NCBI RefSeq assembly: GCF_905220415.1
Contig: NC_059542.1
Location: forward strand, 1,922,001-1,986,000
Length of the DNA: 64,000 bases
Source of the DNA: Colias croceus
Taxonomy: Eukaryota > Arthropoda > Insecta > Lepidoptera > Pieridae
Direction: 5' to 3'
Positions 1 through 13,900 of the stretch are shown one piece after another. Position 1 is the first letter of the stretch, and each line of letters begins with the position of its first letter. Both the position numbers and the translations under genes were made by a program. The notes under the pieces are model-generated. The model ran no database searches. It saw only the letters and a list, made by a program, of their open reading frames with translations, and was not told the DNA's origin.

Positions 1-370
1 AGAATCCACCATTTTCTGTTCACTCCGATAACTTTAATTGTTCCTACGCAGTCGGGGACTCAAGCCGATCGAACGCGGAAGCTTCAAACATAGGTACACT
101 GCAACGCACTTACGAATTCAAAGCACACATACACAAGTATTCATCAAAACAAACGCACACTAGTGCTGTCCGTCTGCCGAATTACATACACATAGCCGAA
201 ACTTACAGTGTGGCGATACGGCGCGTGGCAGTGTGTGTGAATGAGAGGGAGAGTGTGACGAAATTTCACTTTCCGTTTTGGCAACGTCGCGCGGCGCACC
301 TCCCCGTTCGTCGACATTTGAAAGGGGGTGGGTGTTCGGCTAGTTCGTACAGAAACCGACATTTTCATTT
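1..370 (-). promoter_or_regulatory. CpG-rich block: candidate internal Tet promoter or alternative first exon
   Basis: About 370 bp with dense CpG (for example the CGTCGCGCGGCGC run near 285-298), unlike the AT-rich DNA to its right. On the minus strand an open frame from ATG at 368 encodes about 54 residues, including PKRKVK, and runs into a consensus donor CACACT|gtaagt at 207/206 in phase 0. The visible Tet junctions share that phase. A second ATG in a good context (AAAATGG) lies at 12-10 and runs off the window. Either could start a shorter, CXXC-less Tet form. This is inference from composition and splice phase only. Confidence 0.3.
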
Positions 371-2188
371 TTAATGCTAATGTGGACTTCTAAACGATTC
401 GTTTTTAAATCACGATTCCCTTTGTAAAATACAAATTTTTCATGCCTTATTCATCCAACTGAAAATTTTACTGACTGAAAATTTTAGTTTCTCTGTTTTC
501 TTACAGTACTTTAGCATTACTTACCTACTGTAAACAACGTAGTCGTAGAATATGGATATGATTGTCAATAAAAATACAATATAAGTATTCCGAATACCTA
601 CTACGATTACTATTTATTATTTTGTAGTAATAAAATATGTAGTGGTAGTAAAATAACGGTACAATGTGTGGGGTATTTTTGCTACGTGCCCACTTGAAAG
701 CTCAGACGATTCTCGGAAGTGTCATCTTCGAAGGTGCGAAGGGAATAAAAGATATCGCTGTCCCGTTCCCTCCACTATCGACTCGCGAGGGACGCGAGTT
801 GAATACTTTTCGTACATTTTAGACTTTTATAATTCCGCCCGCGAATGTTAAAATTGAAAGTGATGTTTTTTTCGCTGAAGCCTTGTATTTACGACTTTGT
901 AATTTTTAACCTGAAAATCGTTTTAACGTTTGGTGAAAATGCCGGTTGAGAAAAATAGACAATCGCTTGGAAATGTATTTTTAGTAAAACAGAAATTATT
1001 TATCTAAGTACTTTTTAAGAATTGCTTTACATTCTAAAAATATGATAAGTGTAATGTATGTAAGCACTAAGCATGTAATAATTATTAGCCATATGACAAT
1101 ATTATATCCTTTAAATTAAAGGTATTAATACACTATTCTAATTGCGCATTTTATTTATATTATTTTTTAAATTAGTCTTTGTTTAACGTAGGTAAGCCTT
1201 GAGTTTATCTTAATAGATTCAGTAGTTTCGGCTACTAATAACAAATTTATTCAATTCAACGATTCATTGTTTACCGAGGTCACGAAAAACATGGTTTCAT
1301 GGATTTTTATGCAAAATAAAATTAAATGAAGTCAAATAATGAAACAGAAATTTTAAAATAAATTAAATGACGAGTTTCAATTCCTGTAGACACTATTTCT
1401 ACAAGAAAAGATTGGTGAAATAGAAATAAAATTCTAGAAGTTTCTTCCGCAAATTGACGTTTTATAGGACTATTTTTTAATGTATAGTAAATAATATTAA
1501 CTTATTAATGAAGTATGTATATACCTAAATTTGGAGCTTTTGTCGTAAAACGTGAATATAATTTTTTTTATGAGATAACCTATAAAGTGTGATTTTTTGG
1601 TTAAGAATTTAATTTACTAGGTATATTGTGATAACATTATGTAAGTACAGAAATATAACTCGTTTTTAACCTTGTCCTTGTGATTACGAATTAACATGTG
1701 TAATTGTATTAATCGACATTTTTTTAATAGTAGGTACTATTAGAGTACCTATAGTTGATTATAAATATTTATTGTCACAATGTATTTATTGTTACAATAT
1801 TATTATATTATAATACGAAAGTTATAATTTAGGTTTGAAGGTAATTTAGGTTGCGCAGGAGTTGTGTTACACTTGAGCGGATATCCGTCATCTTGAATTG
1901 ATCCTTCGTCAACATGGCTGACGTACATTTTTATTAATAAGATAAAAAATACAATAACTTATTATATTAGCTCTTAGATTCTTTTTATTCATATATGTAT
2001 GTAGTTTGTTACTATGTGTCAGAGATAGATTTTTTTTGTTTCCATAATATACAATGAAATGAGAGCATATTCTATGGCAATAAAGTTTCTTTCTGCAACA
2101 TGTTTTTTTCTATATTTTGTAGAAACTTTTAGTATGCTGGTTTGTCAATTTTGCAGCATTTGTAAAAAACTTTATAGCGGTCTTGGGT

Positions 2189-2300
2189 TTTATAATACCT
2201 TAGGTTTTCTTGCAAAAGTGAGCAACTGCCTTTATAAAGCTTTAAGGTTTCTTGCAATAGTGTGCACCAAGCTTTACAGAGCCTTAAGGCTGCGGCTGCG
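2189..2300. repeat. 42-bp tandem repeat (about 2.5 copies)
   Basis: Units start TTTATAATACCTTAGG (2189), TTTATAAAGCTTTAAGG (2231) and TTTACAGAGCCTTAAGG (2273), exactly 42 bp apart, with TTTCTTGCAA(A/T)AGTG shared by the first two. Because 42 is a multiple of 3, it creates shadow open frames on both strands with a 14-residue period. The third unit runs into a GC-rich 100-bp block. Confidence 0.7.
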
Positions 2301-3181
2301 CCGGAGTCGAGTTTCAAGCGGATGGCGTTGCGGAAGCGGCGGCCGGACGCGCGCCATCTTGCCCGCTCCTGTTCGCCTTTTGTTTTTTGTGTGCACGAGC
2401 CTTTATTGTACACTATTTTTATTCAGGACTGCATTTAAATGAAGCAAATGCTTAGCATAATTGAGATCTGGCAGGTGATCGTCTGGCTTGACGTGACCTA
2501 TTTGAAGAGGTCTATTAGGAAAATGATTACGTTTGTATAGATATTTATGCAAGATAAGTCTTAGAAATTGCCTTTTTACGTAATTCAAATTATAAGTACC
2601 CTAGATCACATTTCACATTTAATTAGATAAAATAAATGTATAATAGGTATGTATGTGTCTAGTTTCACATTTAACAATTATTTGGTATTATTCTTATAAA
2701 CGGTTTAATCGTACAAGTTATCGCAGCTTTCAATGTAATAAATTCTATCGGCACTTAAGCTGAATTTATTATCTAAGATTTTCTCAAGAGAAATATATTA
2801 TTTTGGCCCATTGCGTCTAACATGTATTAGAATTGGTTTTATTCAATTTTAACCTCAAGGACGCAGAGAATGAAGGACATTATCCCGTAAAAGGATATTT
2901 GATGACATTTGACACAACTTGCATTGTGTCAGACAAAGACGTCGCCAGGTAGAAATTCTTTTGTGTCTCTTGCGCAAGCAAAGCTGCGTTTCGCGATTTT
3001 GAAATACAATAAGAGATAAATCGTTCTATAATTTCAAAGGCAGCTGTTTTGCGGGCAGTTGCAATTTTATTCCATGGCGTTTTATGGCGAATCTCATAAA
3101 GGTCGATGCACTTTTGCTTAAGTTCATTGTGATCTGATTGATGATCTGATCTGACAATTGTGTGTGGAGTTTTTAAATAAA

Positions 3182-3364
3182 TCCATACTTATATTATAAA
3201 TGCGAAAGTAACTCTGTCTGTCCGTCTGTTACTCAATCACGCCTAAACTACTGAACCAATTTGCATGAAATTTGGTATGAAGATATTTTGATACCCGAGA
3301 AAGGACATAGGCTACCTTTTATTGCGAAATATGTACCACGGGCGAAGCCTGGGCGGACCACTAG
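3182..3364 (+). mobile_element. Lep1-like Helitron (non-autonomous)
   Basis: Starts tccatacttatattataaa, carries the ATGCGAAAGTAACTCTGTCTG and ACTCAATCACGCCTAAACTA blocks seen in the other copies, and ends at CTAG followed by T. The 3' part (gggcgaagcctgggcgga) is diverged and shortened, so this copy is old. Confidence 0.75.
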
Positions 3365-4444
3365 TTAATACTTAATAATAAAGATATGCATCTTTTTTCA
3401 ATCAACTGACTCAAGTTAAAATTGCGAGCTTGTATAATTATTATGCTCAAACACTGTTCTAATAAAATACGTTTCCCATTTTTAATAATTTCAAAAAAAT
3501 TCTTTAAATCATAATTTTGTAATTAGAACAGCGTAAAGATATTTATTGCTCGAAAAGACAAATCCTAATTAACTCGGTGTTCTATAATAAACGAAAATTA
3601 TTGCTTAAAAAGAAGCTGTAATGAGAGGGGGGTGGGTCGGCATCGAGTTTACGTCACCTCACCCCCTCTGAGTCATTCAACATTATTTCAATTACTATGG
3701 TTTTCAAACTCATTTATTAGATAGTAAATGTCAGATACGTATTATTCGACGGTATTCGTGAGATATTGCCGTTGAACTTCTTTAAGATTCGATTTGTAGA
3801 AGCCCTCTTTATAATTGGATAATGTTCTTGCACTTACTATGAAATTTTCTCAGTATTCTAAATAATAGAACAACTTGATATCTTTATTCGAACCGTTTTA
3901 ATGATATTAAAAATTATATTATATTTTAAAGATGGGGTCGAGGTATACTAGAATTTGCCTAGAATCGACTTTTGACTTCTAAACTGGTTATCTCACGTAT
4001 TTTTAATCCCAAAGTATGAATAACTGGATTTTAAAGTCCTGTTTAATAAATATGAATACTTGATTGAAGTGATCGACTAGTTGGATTTGTATTTAAGGTT
4101 ATCTATGAAATATTGATACCTGAATTTTAGAGTTTCTTTACAGTTTCTGAAGTATTTTGATAATAATAGAATTTTCCGATTTTCTATCAGTGTAAACTTA
4201 TCAATTCCTTCATTATCTAAATAATTAACTTCCGAATCTGTCAACCGTTCACCCATAATAGCAAATAAAATTACAACTAACTACCTTTACCTTATTGGAG
4301 ATCAGCAATCTGCATGTTGATTCTGAAATGGGCTTAACTTACCTGAAACAAAGGAACGACCAATGTTATATTTTGACCAAACATAATAATGTATCATTGT
4401 ACACAGAAAATCTTATATAAATCGATCATAATTAATTATTGTAA

Positions 4445-4684
4445 TCCATACTTAATATTTATTATAAATGCGAAAGTAACTCTGTCTGTCTGTCTGTTAC
4501 TCAATCACGCCTAAACTACTGAACCAATTTTCATGAAATTTGGTATGGAGATATTTTTATACCCGAGAAAGGACAAGGCTACTCTTTATCCCGGGAAAAT
4601 GACGCATTCCCGGAAATCCCACGGGAACGGGAACTATGCGGGTTTTTCTTTCACACGCCGGCGAAGCCGCGGGCGGAAACCTAG
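4445..4684 (+). mobile_element. Lep1-like Helitron (non-autonomous)
   Basis: About 240 bp from tccatacttaatatttatta to gcgggcggaaacCTAG|T. It contains the family blocks GCGAAAGTAACTCTGTC, CGGGAACGGGAACTATGCGG and the GC-rich 3' hairpin ccggcgaagccgcgggcgg. It has no coding capacity of its own. Confidence 0.8.
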
Positions 4685-7646
4685 TATTTGTATAAGACTG
4701 TACAGTGTACTCGGTACAGTCAGTAAAATATTTATATTATTTTAGTGTTTATTTACAAAAATAGGCTTTATCTAAACCATGGCTGCTCAATAAACTAGGG
4801 CATAAACGACCAACTTTGTATCATCCATACTGAAAGATATCAAAGCTCATCAGTCAGGTAAAATCCAAAGCCGTTAAAAAGTAAACAATATGATTTCGTT
4901 AATCGATAAAGTACCTACAATAAACGGTGACGCCTGCGCAGCTGATCTCAGACATGTGGTCCGACAGATGCAGCGCGTGCTACATTGACATGGCGTTTAT
5001 CTGTATCTAATAGGTACGAAGTGATATAGGTAATCCTTTATAATAAGGAAGAATAGTCAATAGATACTTGTGTGATAAACACGACGAAATGTATAGACAA
5101 TAGACATACTACCTATTTGTATATTCATAATTTTCTGATGCAGCGCGCGCTCGATTGACATGCGTTTATCTGTATCTATAATATCTGTAACTAATAGGTA
5201 GTTATACTATATATTATAGTAATACGAAGTGATATAAGTAATCATTTGTAACAAGAATAGGTACTTGTGTGTGATAAAATAAAATAAATAGACGTTGCGA
5301 CTGCCACCGCGATAACCGAGTTAAGAGATGCGGGTTACGAATTTGCGACGGAGGAAGTGCAGTCAAATGCAACAGCTTGTATTGTATTGGTATACTAGCT
5401 ACTGGCACTGCCCGGGTTGTTTCGTTGCAGTTTTTCAATGTTTTTAAAGTTTTTATTAATAATAATAACATAATAATAATTTATTCATTTATCCAAGCAC
5501 CCAGGACTCATTTAGTAAGTAACAATGAATAACTTAAAAATTATGTTAATATAATTTATCCTAACCCAACTGGAGACAAATCCAACGATCGTAAAATCGA
5601 TAAAATCCGTTCATCCGTTCTTCATAACAGTGGTGTAACTAAAACGACTTCGTTTATAGGAAATATATAAGATGTATGTTATTTAAATCACCTAACCTAG
5701 AAATAAGATACATCTAGTAAGAAATAAAACAATATGGACTGTCACGCGAATAAAAATGTTTGTTTCATTATATTATGTTTAAAAGTAATTATTTTAATTA
5801 AAATTACTGTATGATTAGTTATTAGAACTGTACATTGTTCTCTTGACATTTAGAACGTCTGTATTCTAGTAAATTGTAGAGTATGTAGCGCCATAGAGTA
5901 AATTGTAGCCTGAACTTTAAATATCACTCTATGAACTATGAATATGAATTATATATCATCGATGGAAAAAATATCTATGAATTATTATAATTTATTATTA
6001 CTTGTTAAGATGGAATCAAATTGTATTCTTTCTACATTTTCTTTTCATTCGATATTTTTTTTAATATAAAAGATCGTTTTTTAATATCTATAAATCATAA
6101 AGGAATCATATTATAATAAAATGCATTTGTCACTTCGTAACAAATTTGAATACTAATTTCACGTCATATAAAAGGCATATGGCAAATTTAACAAAACCTC
6201 GGTAATTTAAATAACAAATCAATAAAGAAATCGAAAAGCGAAAATTTAAATTCTGCTCCAAAATTCTATCGACCCATAGAATATTCTACCTGGAACCACC
6301 ATAAAAAACAGGTCAACGAACTCAATGCAACAGCTGCTCCCATTCAAAATGGCCGACTTTATGTCAAAAAATTAATAAATGCAAGCCTGTTTTCAAATGA
6401 TGGATTGAACACACCGATTTACTTGCCGCTTTCATTCAATATGCAACTAAATTAAAATAATATAATGTGTTTTTTTACATACAAATTAGTGGGTTATTAG
6501 GTTTTTAAACACATTTCGTTTTCATATTTTCTCTAACTGATTAAGGTTGAATATTAATTGCACATCAATATAATATTACAATTTACAACTTTACTAATAT
6601 AAATGTAGCATCGTAGCAAATTAATCGTACCTATGTTATATCATTTATATCGCAATCATATAGGGCGAACTTTTATACAGAAATTCGTTGATCAATTCCA
6701 TCCGTAGCAACCAATATAAAAATAATAACGGTCTGTTTAGGCTAGGAGCGGACGGCATATGCGTGTCAAATTGACCCATTATACTTATTTTAATTGCAAC
6801 TGTTCATATTCCGATGTGAAAGTATGCTAAATATTATCTGTCATTTTAACATCATTGTTATTTATAGTCTGTGGTGACGGTTGACTGGCTTCTTGGTAAG
6901 CGGTCTTTTTGCAGAATATAGGTTTATGGAAAATGACAGTGTAATTAATTAACGTTGAATAAAGTTGATATGATAGTACAGAATGGGGTGGGTGTACCGC
7001 ACAACAATACTAATTTCTTATTCCATGAAATTTATAATCATTCCAATTTTTTGTGATGCCAATTGGTCGATTGTTATTCAAGCAAGCTCTTTAACGAGCA
7101 GATAATTACAGGTAGGCAAATTTCAAAGGAAAAATTAAAAGTTACTAATTAAATTGATATAAGTAAAAGCGATTATTACATGTCAAATGACATTTCCTTA
7201 ACCGGATAAAGCCTGCCGAAAGCTTGAGAGTTTTTTAATCTGTACTGTAACTCATATTACAAGTCTGTCGGCAGTTCTCATGGTTGAAAAAAAAGTAAAA
7301 AGTGACATAAATCAAATAAAGGTGTCTCGTATAGCGTTACAATGTTTGAACGGAAGTTAGGCACCGGAGTTAAATCATAAATTTACTGTTCCCGTACGTC
7401 TCCTATTACATTATTTAGTGATCGTAATTATTGCTTTGGATTGAAGATCTGAATGAGTTTTATTGAATGGACGTATCTAAGAGATCTTACATCCTGAATA
7501 GTATATAATTATATTATGAACTGATTTTGTATAAAATTGAAGATAAGTTAGTACCATTAGATAGGCTTAATTATTTACTGGATTATTCTAAATCAGTTGA
7601 AATATTTTATAAAACATGCTTTGTCATACAAGAACAGTTTTAACAA

Positions 7647-7912
7647 GTGATAACTGCGTTAAAAACAACCGACTTCAAACTTACACTCTCAAAATTTACA
7701 AATACCTACAGACAAAAATGCTCATGAAATAAAAACTACTGGGCCTATCCGAATAAAATTTTTATAGGACCAATTCGACACCATCCCGCATCGAACAAAA
7801 AAGAATCACGTAAATCGGTTCAGAAACCTCGGAGTAATCGGTGTACATACATAAAAAAAAAAATACCGGCCGAATTGATAACCTCCTCCTTTTTTTTTTG
7901 AAGTCGGTTAAA
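7647..7912. mobile_element. MITE-like element with AACCGACTTCAAA inverted ends
   Basis: Left end gttaaaaacAACCGACTTCAAA, right end TTTGAAGTCGGTTaaaaat, about 265 bp apart. The interior from about 7711 matches 53873-54095 (GCTCAT(G/A)AAATAAAAACTACT ... CGGTGTACATACAT ... TACCGGCCGAATTGATAACC). It is a widespread lepidopteran repeat; its superfamily is not determined here. Confidence 0.65.
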
Positions 7913-10900
7913 AATAAAACTTTATAGAATATGCAATAATTGTAGACAGTTTATATCCTTGTATAAATTACCTATTCTATACTTTTACCCTAATACAAGA
8001 ATGTTATCAAGTTATACTCATAATAACGTTAAAAATGCGAAACACATTCCTAAGTCCTTTAAATAAACAACGATCAAAGCGTAAAATCGCAACTATTGAT
8101 CAACGGCGCTCTTTCATTAAGTAATTAGCACTCTGTATCATACATCATTAAAGTATTTTATTAACTTCAATTGCACCCCCATTTCCCCCTTACCCTACAT
8201 CGGTGCATAAAAACTGCAATTACCTATCAGTTGGGTCACACAATAACCAACTTGATAGACCCTTTCCAGTTTATGAAGACCTCCCACCCCCCTCTTCCAC
8301 TTCGCGAGTTAGGCGCCTCACGGGGACAAGTGAGAAGAAGCAAGGGTCAAGCGAAAATGGTTACCGCTGAAAGGGTAGGAAGGTATGAAGCTGGGAGGTC
8401 GTCAGCCTTGCTTTGATTGTTCGATGAGTGGTGCCAATGAGTCACTCGTGAACGTAAATAAACGGGAAAATATTGTAAAGATACAAGAGAATAGTTAACA
8501 GCACGTTAGTGAAAATTCGAGTAATATTTCAAGTGTTTTTGTAGTGTTTTCGCGCTTCTTTTACCCTCGAGCGACAGTTTAATGTGTTGTCTTTCTGTAA
8601 TACCTCTTTACCGCGGCGTTTATTTTTATTTCCCTCATAATGAGCTCATTTAAGCACGTAATACTCGCGGAACTGCTTTGCAATATTTCTTATTTTTTTT
8701 TATTTGAAACTTTCATTTGTTTTTTTTTTTTCAGTTTATAAGCTAAGTACATCCATTCAGTCGTCAAAATAATGTATTATAGCCCAAATGTTTTATGATA
8801 ATGTCCCAATGCCATAAGTGAAATCGAATGAATTTTTCAACGCTGAAGAATAAATAATACATAATGTTATGATAGATGTAAAACGAACACGTAAGTTATG
8901 AAACAGATGTATTCGTATATTATTACCATTTATTATATAATCTAGACTATGATTTGCTACTAAAACATGTAAAACAAAAAATATTGGGTGCCAAAGTATT
9001 ATGAAATACCTACTTGTTACTTTTTTGGTCGCAAATAAAACTCTTGTTTGGAGTTCATCCAGAAAATGTAAATTGGAATTGATATTTTAAATTAAACTAG
9101 AAAGCAAAATACGCGCCTAAATCCTCCCACAATTCTTTATCTATTCGCAATCAATCTGTAATTAAAGTTGCTTATACAAAAAATCACTTCATCAAATACA
9201 ATGATATACATTCGTATCTCATACATAAGTATTACATCTCTATCTCGACACACCATTGTCATCATCCCTAAGGCGTGACAAGGCTCCCTTGATTTCTTTA
9301 CAGGGTTCTTAGTGAACATATGTACGATATAAATAACGCACTATCACATAGAATACGTATTTACATAGCCTCTTGTTAACTAGGCAGTGCGTTCAGTAGG
9401 TTATGCGATTTCCCCTCAGGTACCTATGTAAACGTAGGCCTTGTGTAGATTCCGTTTTATATTTTCTTTAAGTTTTTCATCTAATTAACTGCGTGTAGAT
9501 ATGTTTTAGATGATTGTACCTTCTTGTTTATTAAAACGTGTATTTTATACTATGGAATTTGAGAATTATAATGTAGAAGTTGTTACAAAGCTTTCAAGAA
9601 AATTTAAAAGCTCGTAATTGCCGTGAAGTCTGTGAAAACTTAAACTACTAATTGTGTTACCGTTCAATTTATGTTTCAGTTCTTGTAAGGCAATGTTTAA
9701 ATTGATAAAAGAGTGCTTTTATTTTAAGATTACTGTCATTGTAACTAAAATAATGTTTATCCATTAAAATTTATATTTTAGACATCTAAAAGTTCCCTTA
9801 AGACACTTGTAAGATTAATAATGATTCTATAATCGGTAAGAACAGTAAATAAACCGACGGCAGGTATATTTTGCAATAACAAAAGTGCGTTACTGAAAGT
9901 AAAATGCAGGTCCACACTATTTCCAGCCTCAGGTCAGCTACAGATCTCATTTGTAGGTTACGCGTTCACCGCGCCCCACCGGGGCGGAGCGAAGCACATA
10001 CACTATGTACAACTCTTTGAGAAAAAATAACTGACGTTTCTTGGCGGGAAATGTATACAGATTATACAGAATGCTTAAGCATGGGATGGGCGTATTTATG
10101 TACTGGGATGGAACATAACGGAGATTTTTCATTTTGTTTGTTTTTTAATTAATTTATTACTTTAGCTAATACGATTTGAATCATTATTTAGAATCAGAAA
10201 TTTTTGTTTTAAACATTTTTCCATTCATAAATAAAAGCTCACATGGTGCTCACATGTACATAATAAAAAAATCCGTATATAAAGTCTAGGTATAGTACGG
10301 AATTAGATTCTTGTGACGTAGGGGAGTGTTCACGCTGCATGCTTCTGACGCGTGTTAGGGAGGTCTCTAATGAACTATGAACAACGCGTAGTTAAAACTA
10401 TACCATAGACTATATAGCTATCGACTGAGCTTTTGCGTGTCGAATGAGGTTAAGGTTCTATTGCGTTCCGTTTTTAAAATTGGAACACAATTAAGGGACA
10501 AATTAAATCAGACCATTTATCAACTATACTGTAGCCTGTAGGTATCACTACATAGTTGATATAGAAATGCTGACAATGAGGCTATTTCATTGTAAGTTGT
10601 ATACAATTTAATTGTAAAAGTAGTATTTTAACGCAATTTTAAGCGAAAAATAATATTATAAATTCACGCAATTAAACCAGGAAAATAAAAGACGAGCAAG
10701 CTTTGTAAGCTCCAAGAAATCCAAGCGTTAATGCGTTCGCCATTCCCTACCAACCCTTTTAAAGAAAAAAACATTTTTAAATATGTGTTAAAAGCACTTC
10801 ACATTGGCATTAGAATAGTTGCCTGAGGTGCGGAACTGCGTACGTATGCGTGGGCACGTGCGATTTCACCACCGCATTGCTTCTGAATGTTCCACTTACC

Positions 10901-13900
10901 ACGTCGCATAATGAGAACCCCATGTTTACCCGAACATATAAATTTAATAAAATATAAATGTTGCTAACAACCACCCTACGTCACAAGACGTAAACCACAA
11001 ACGATAATTACGGTTGAGTTTGAAAATTTTGTATTCGAAAATTATTAAAGGGATGCCGGCGCGGTCATTTTTAAAATTACAAAAGTGAGTACGAGTTTAC
11101 TTGAAATCATAAGCAGATTAAATAGTATAATATAATAAATAAACGCATCGTATTTTGTTGGATGCATGGTAAGGGTGCATCAACGCACCCCTCACGCATT
11201 CACGCACACTGGCGCAAGTTCTCGTGTAATGTGGAACTAGAGCGCGATTGGTGTGCGTGTATGTGTGCGTATCTGTTTGGATGTTGACTACATACATCTA
11301 TACAAGTTCTAGCCAGTTGAATTAGTTGCGTGCGTTAGGGTCTTGCTAGGAAAAAGTATTGATTTGTTGTCCGATGAAGTTGAGCTTTCGCGAGTAAATT
11401 ATTTCCCTTGGTACAGAACGAACATACAGATGAACTTAGTCAATTTTTTATATTATTTTCTTGATAAACGTCTCTAGTTACAAACGAGTGACGTTATTGT
11501 ATTGTTAACTTGATAATTATTTTAAGCAATAGAAAAAGGTGAAATGCGGGTACATGATATTATTCTGAAACCAGTTCATACCGGCCCAATGTTGATTTTT
11601 TGTCCGTCGTCATTGAGCGCAGCTTTAATTCTCGTATTTAGAATTTTATTATCAAGCGACAAAAGCTCCTTTATACATGCATGTTTTTACAGCCGCCATC
11701 TTGAAGCAACTTTTTTTAAAGCTATTCATGTACATATATTTGTTAAATTAATAGTTTTTAAAATATCTTGTAGTAAATATACCGTTTTTTTATTTGGGAA
11801 CTGAATTCTTAACCATTAGGTATATTGAATAATATAATATAATGATATATGCGTATATTAAATAGTTATAATATAAAGTACTTAATTCTCAAAATCTGGT
11901 CTATAGGGATTAGGATATTGTTAATGGATATCTACTGTAAGTTTAACCTTGTTAAATAATTATTTCACCCCAACATGAAGAGAGGGTATCTGTTAATTTT
12001 CTTCATGTTTTGAAATCAATGGGGCATAGACAATTTCAACCTGACGTATGTGCGTAAACACCTTGATTATATTAAACAGTGAAATGAACAGATTACTTTA
12101 AAATTAAATTATAATTACCAAAAACATTACTTGAGTAAGTACAAAATCTTAAAAACGTAATCGAAAAATAATATAACAAAGTACGCCGCAAGACCCTTAA
12201 CTACCAGAAAAAAAAAAGTAAATTACGCAATGATTAGTGTAACATGTATTTGTTCGATGCAAGATGCATCATTAAGCTGTCCGTTACATCAGCTGATAGC
12301 ACAAAAAGCTACATCTGCGGAACTGTGAATCATTCTTGGGGCGTGCCGAAAAAAGAAAAAAGTACGCCGTTATAATCGCCGTAGGTGGACAGCACGTGGC
12401 ACCGTCCCCCACTTCAGGTTTTTGCAGATTTGTTGCTATTTTTTGCTAGTTCCTTTTTTATCTGTGCTCGCTTTCTGTGTTTGTTTACTTGAGTGACATT
12501 GCTAGGTTCATTCATGATTGATTTGTAAGTTAGGGGGATTCTATGAAATCTAAAGTTTAATATTCAGCTGTTTATACTTGTTGGACTTGTTAAGAATGAT
12601 TTTGTTACGAACTTAAAATGAAGGAATAAAAACACATATTTTAATAATCCCCATAAACATTATCTCCTAATATTTCATCTTTTATATCCACGATAAACAT
12701 ATTTAATCTGTGCTACAACACAAAGTAAACGCATAAATCAGTAATAACAAAACATTTATGTAATTGGCATTTGTTTTTCAGTTATAAAGCATTCGGAGAA
12801 GACGTATAATGTAATAGAAGTACTAAATTGTAGTAAATCTAGCTTCTTATAGACGCTATTAACGAACGTAAATCATCTTGTTATTGTTCTAACAATATTA
12901 TTCCCATAAATACTAAAGTAGTTGCAATGGACAAAGGCAAATATAAAATAAAATTACAGATTGTAATAAATCGTGTTTAATTTGAAGTCGTCGCGACGAT
13001 ATTCTGTGATATTAATTCGGCAAAAATTTCGCCGATTACAGCAAGTGTATGAATAATCCACGAAACAAAAAAGCCATTAAAATCCGCGATAAAAGCAATG
13101 GAGATTTATCAGAAGTTTCTCTTGAATGTTTATTGTGCGCTGTGAAAATACAATTGTTTTAGTATTTTGGCACGAGACTGATATTTTTTGTTTGTTACAA
13201 TTCTATAACTTAAAATGCTTTTTAAGTTATACAAATGCTTTTTCATTGGTAAGGTGTTCTTATTTTTAATTCAAATCAACATAATGATATTCAGAACATT
13301 GTTTATTCTGGCGATAAATAATAAATGTTATGTATTAACATTGATGTTGTATAGAATAAGTATTAATTATTAGACATTCTTCAACGACAACAACATATAA
13401 TATCCAAGCCATTTCGACGTATACCTACTACTGCTGTGCTACTGATTAAAATAAAAATCCTGAACAAATAAATTAAAGCTTCAATTTAAAATCCACAAAA
13501 TCTGAAAGCCGAAGACGATCAGAGAACAGCTGCTACATGATAAAAAAAACACCTTTAACCGACAATGGATACAATCAGATACGTTAGCTGATAGGCTAGA
13601 GGTGTGCCCGCCTATGATTGGAGCGCTACGCAGCTGCGGCGCACATTGCGCGGCGCGTGCGCTCGAGATAATATGACCGGCGACATATGAAGCACAAAGG
13701 TTAGGAAATAGACCCAAAAAGCAGAACCTTTTTCGGTTTGACACGATTACAGTTAAAAGCGTTTTTTCGCGAACAGCTGATCTATGAAATTTCTTCTGAG
13801 ATCGATCTCCGAATGAAGCTTTAGTCGACGAACCGCGTTTTGTAAATAAATAAATTCCGAATTCTACACAAAAAATCGCGCTTCTCATAAATGTTCATAC

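Noticed and set aside
2059..2442. Open frames of 127 (+) and 94 (-) codons
   Set aside because: They arise from the 42-bp tandem repeat, whose length is a multiple of three, plus a GC-rich patch.
13481..13888. Minus-strand open frame of 135 codons
   Set aside because: No recognisable domain, cysteine-rich but irregular, and part of a CpG-rich patch in the Tet region. Its composition does not look coding and no splice context joins it to Tet.
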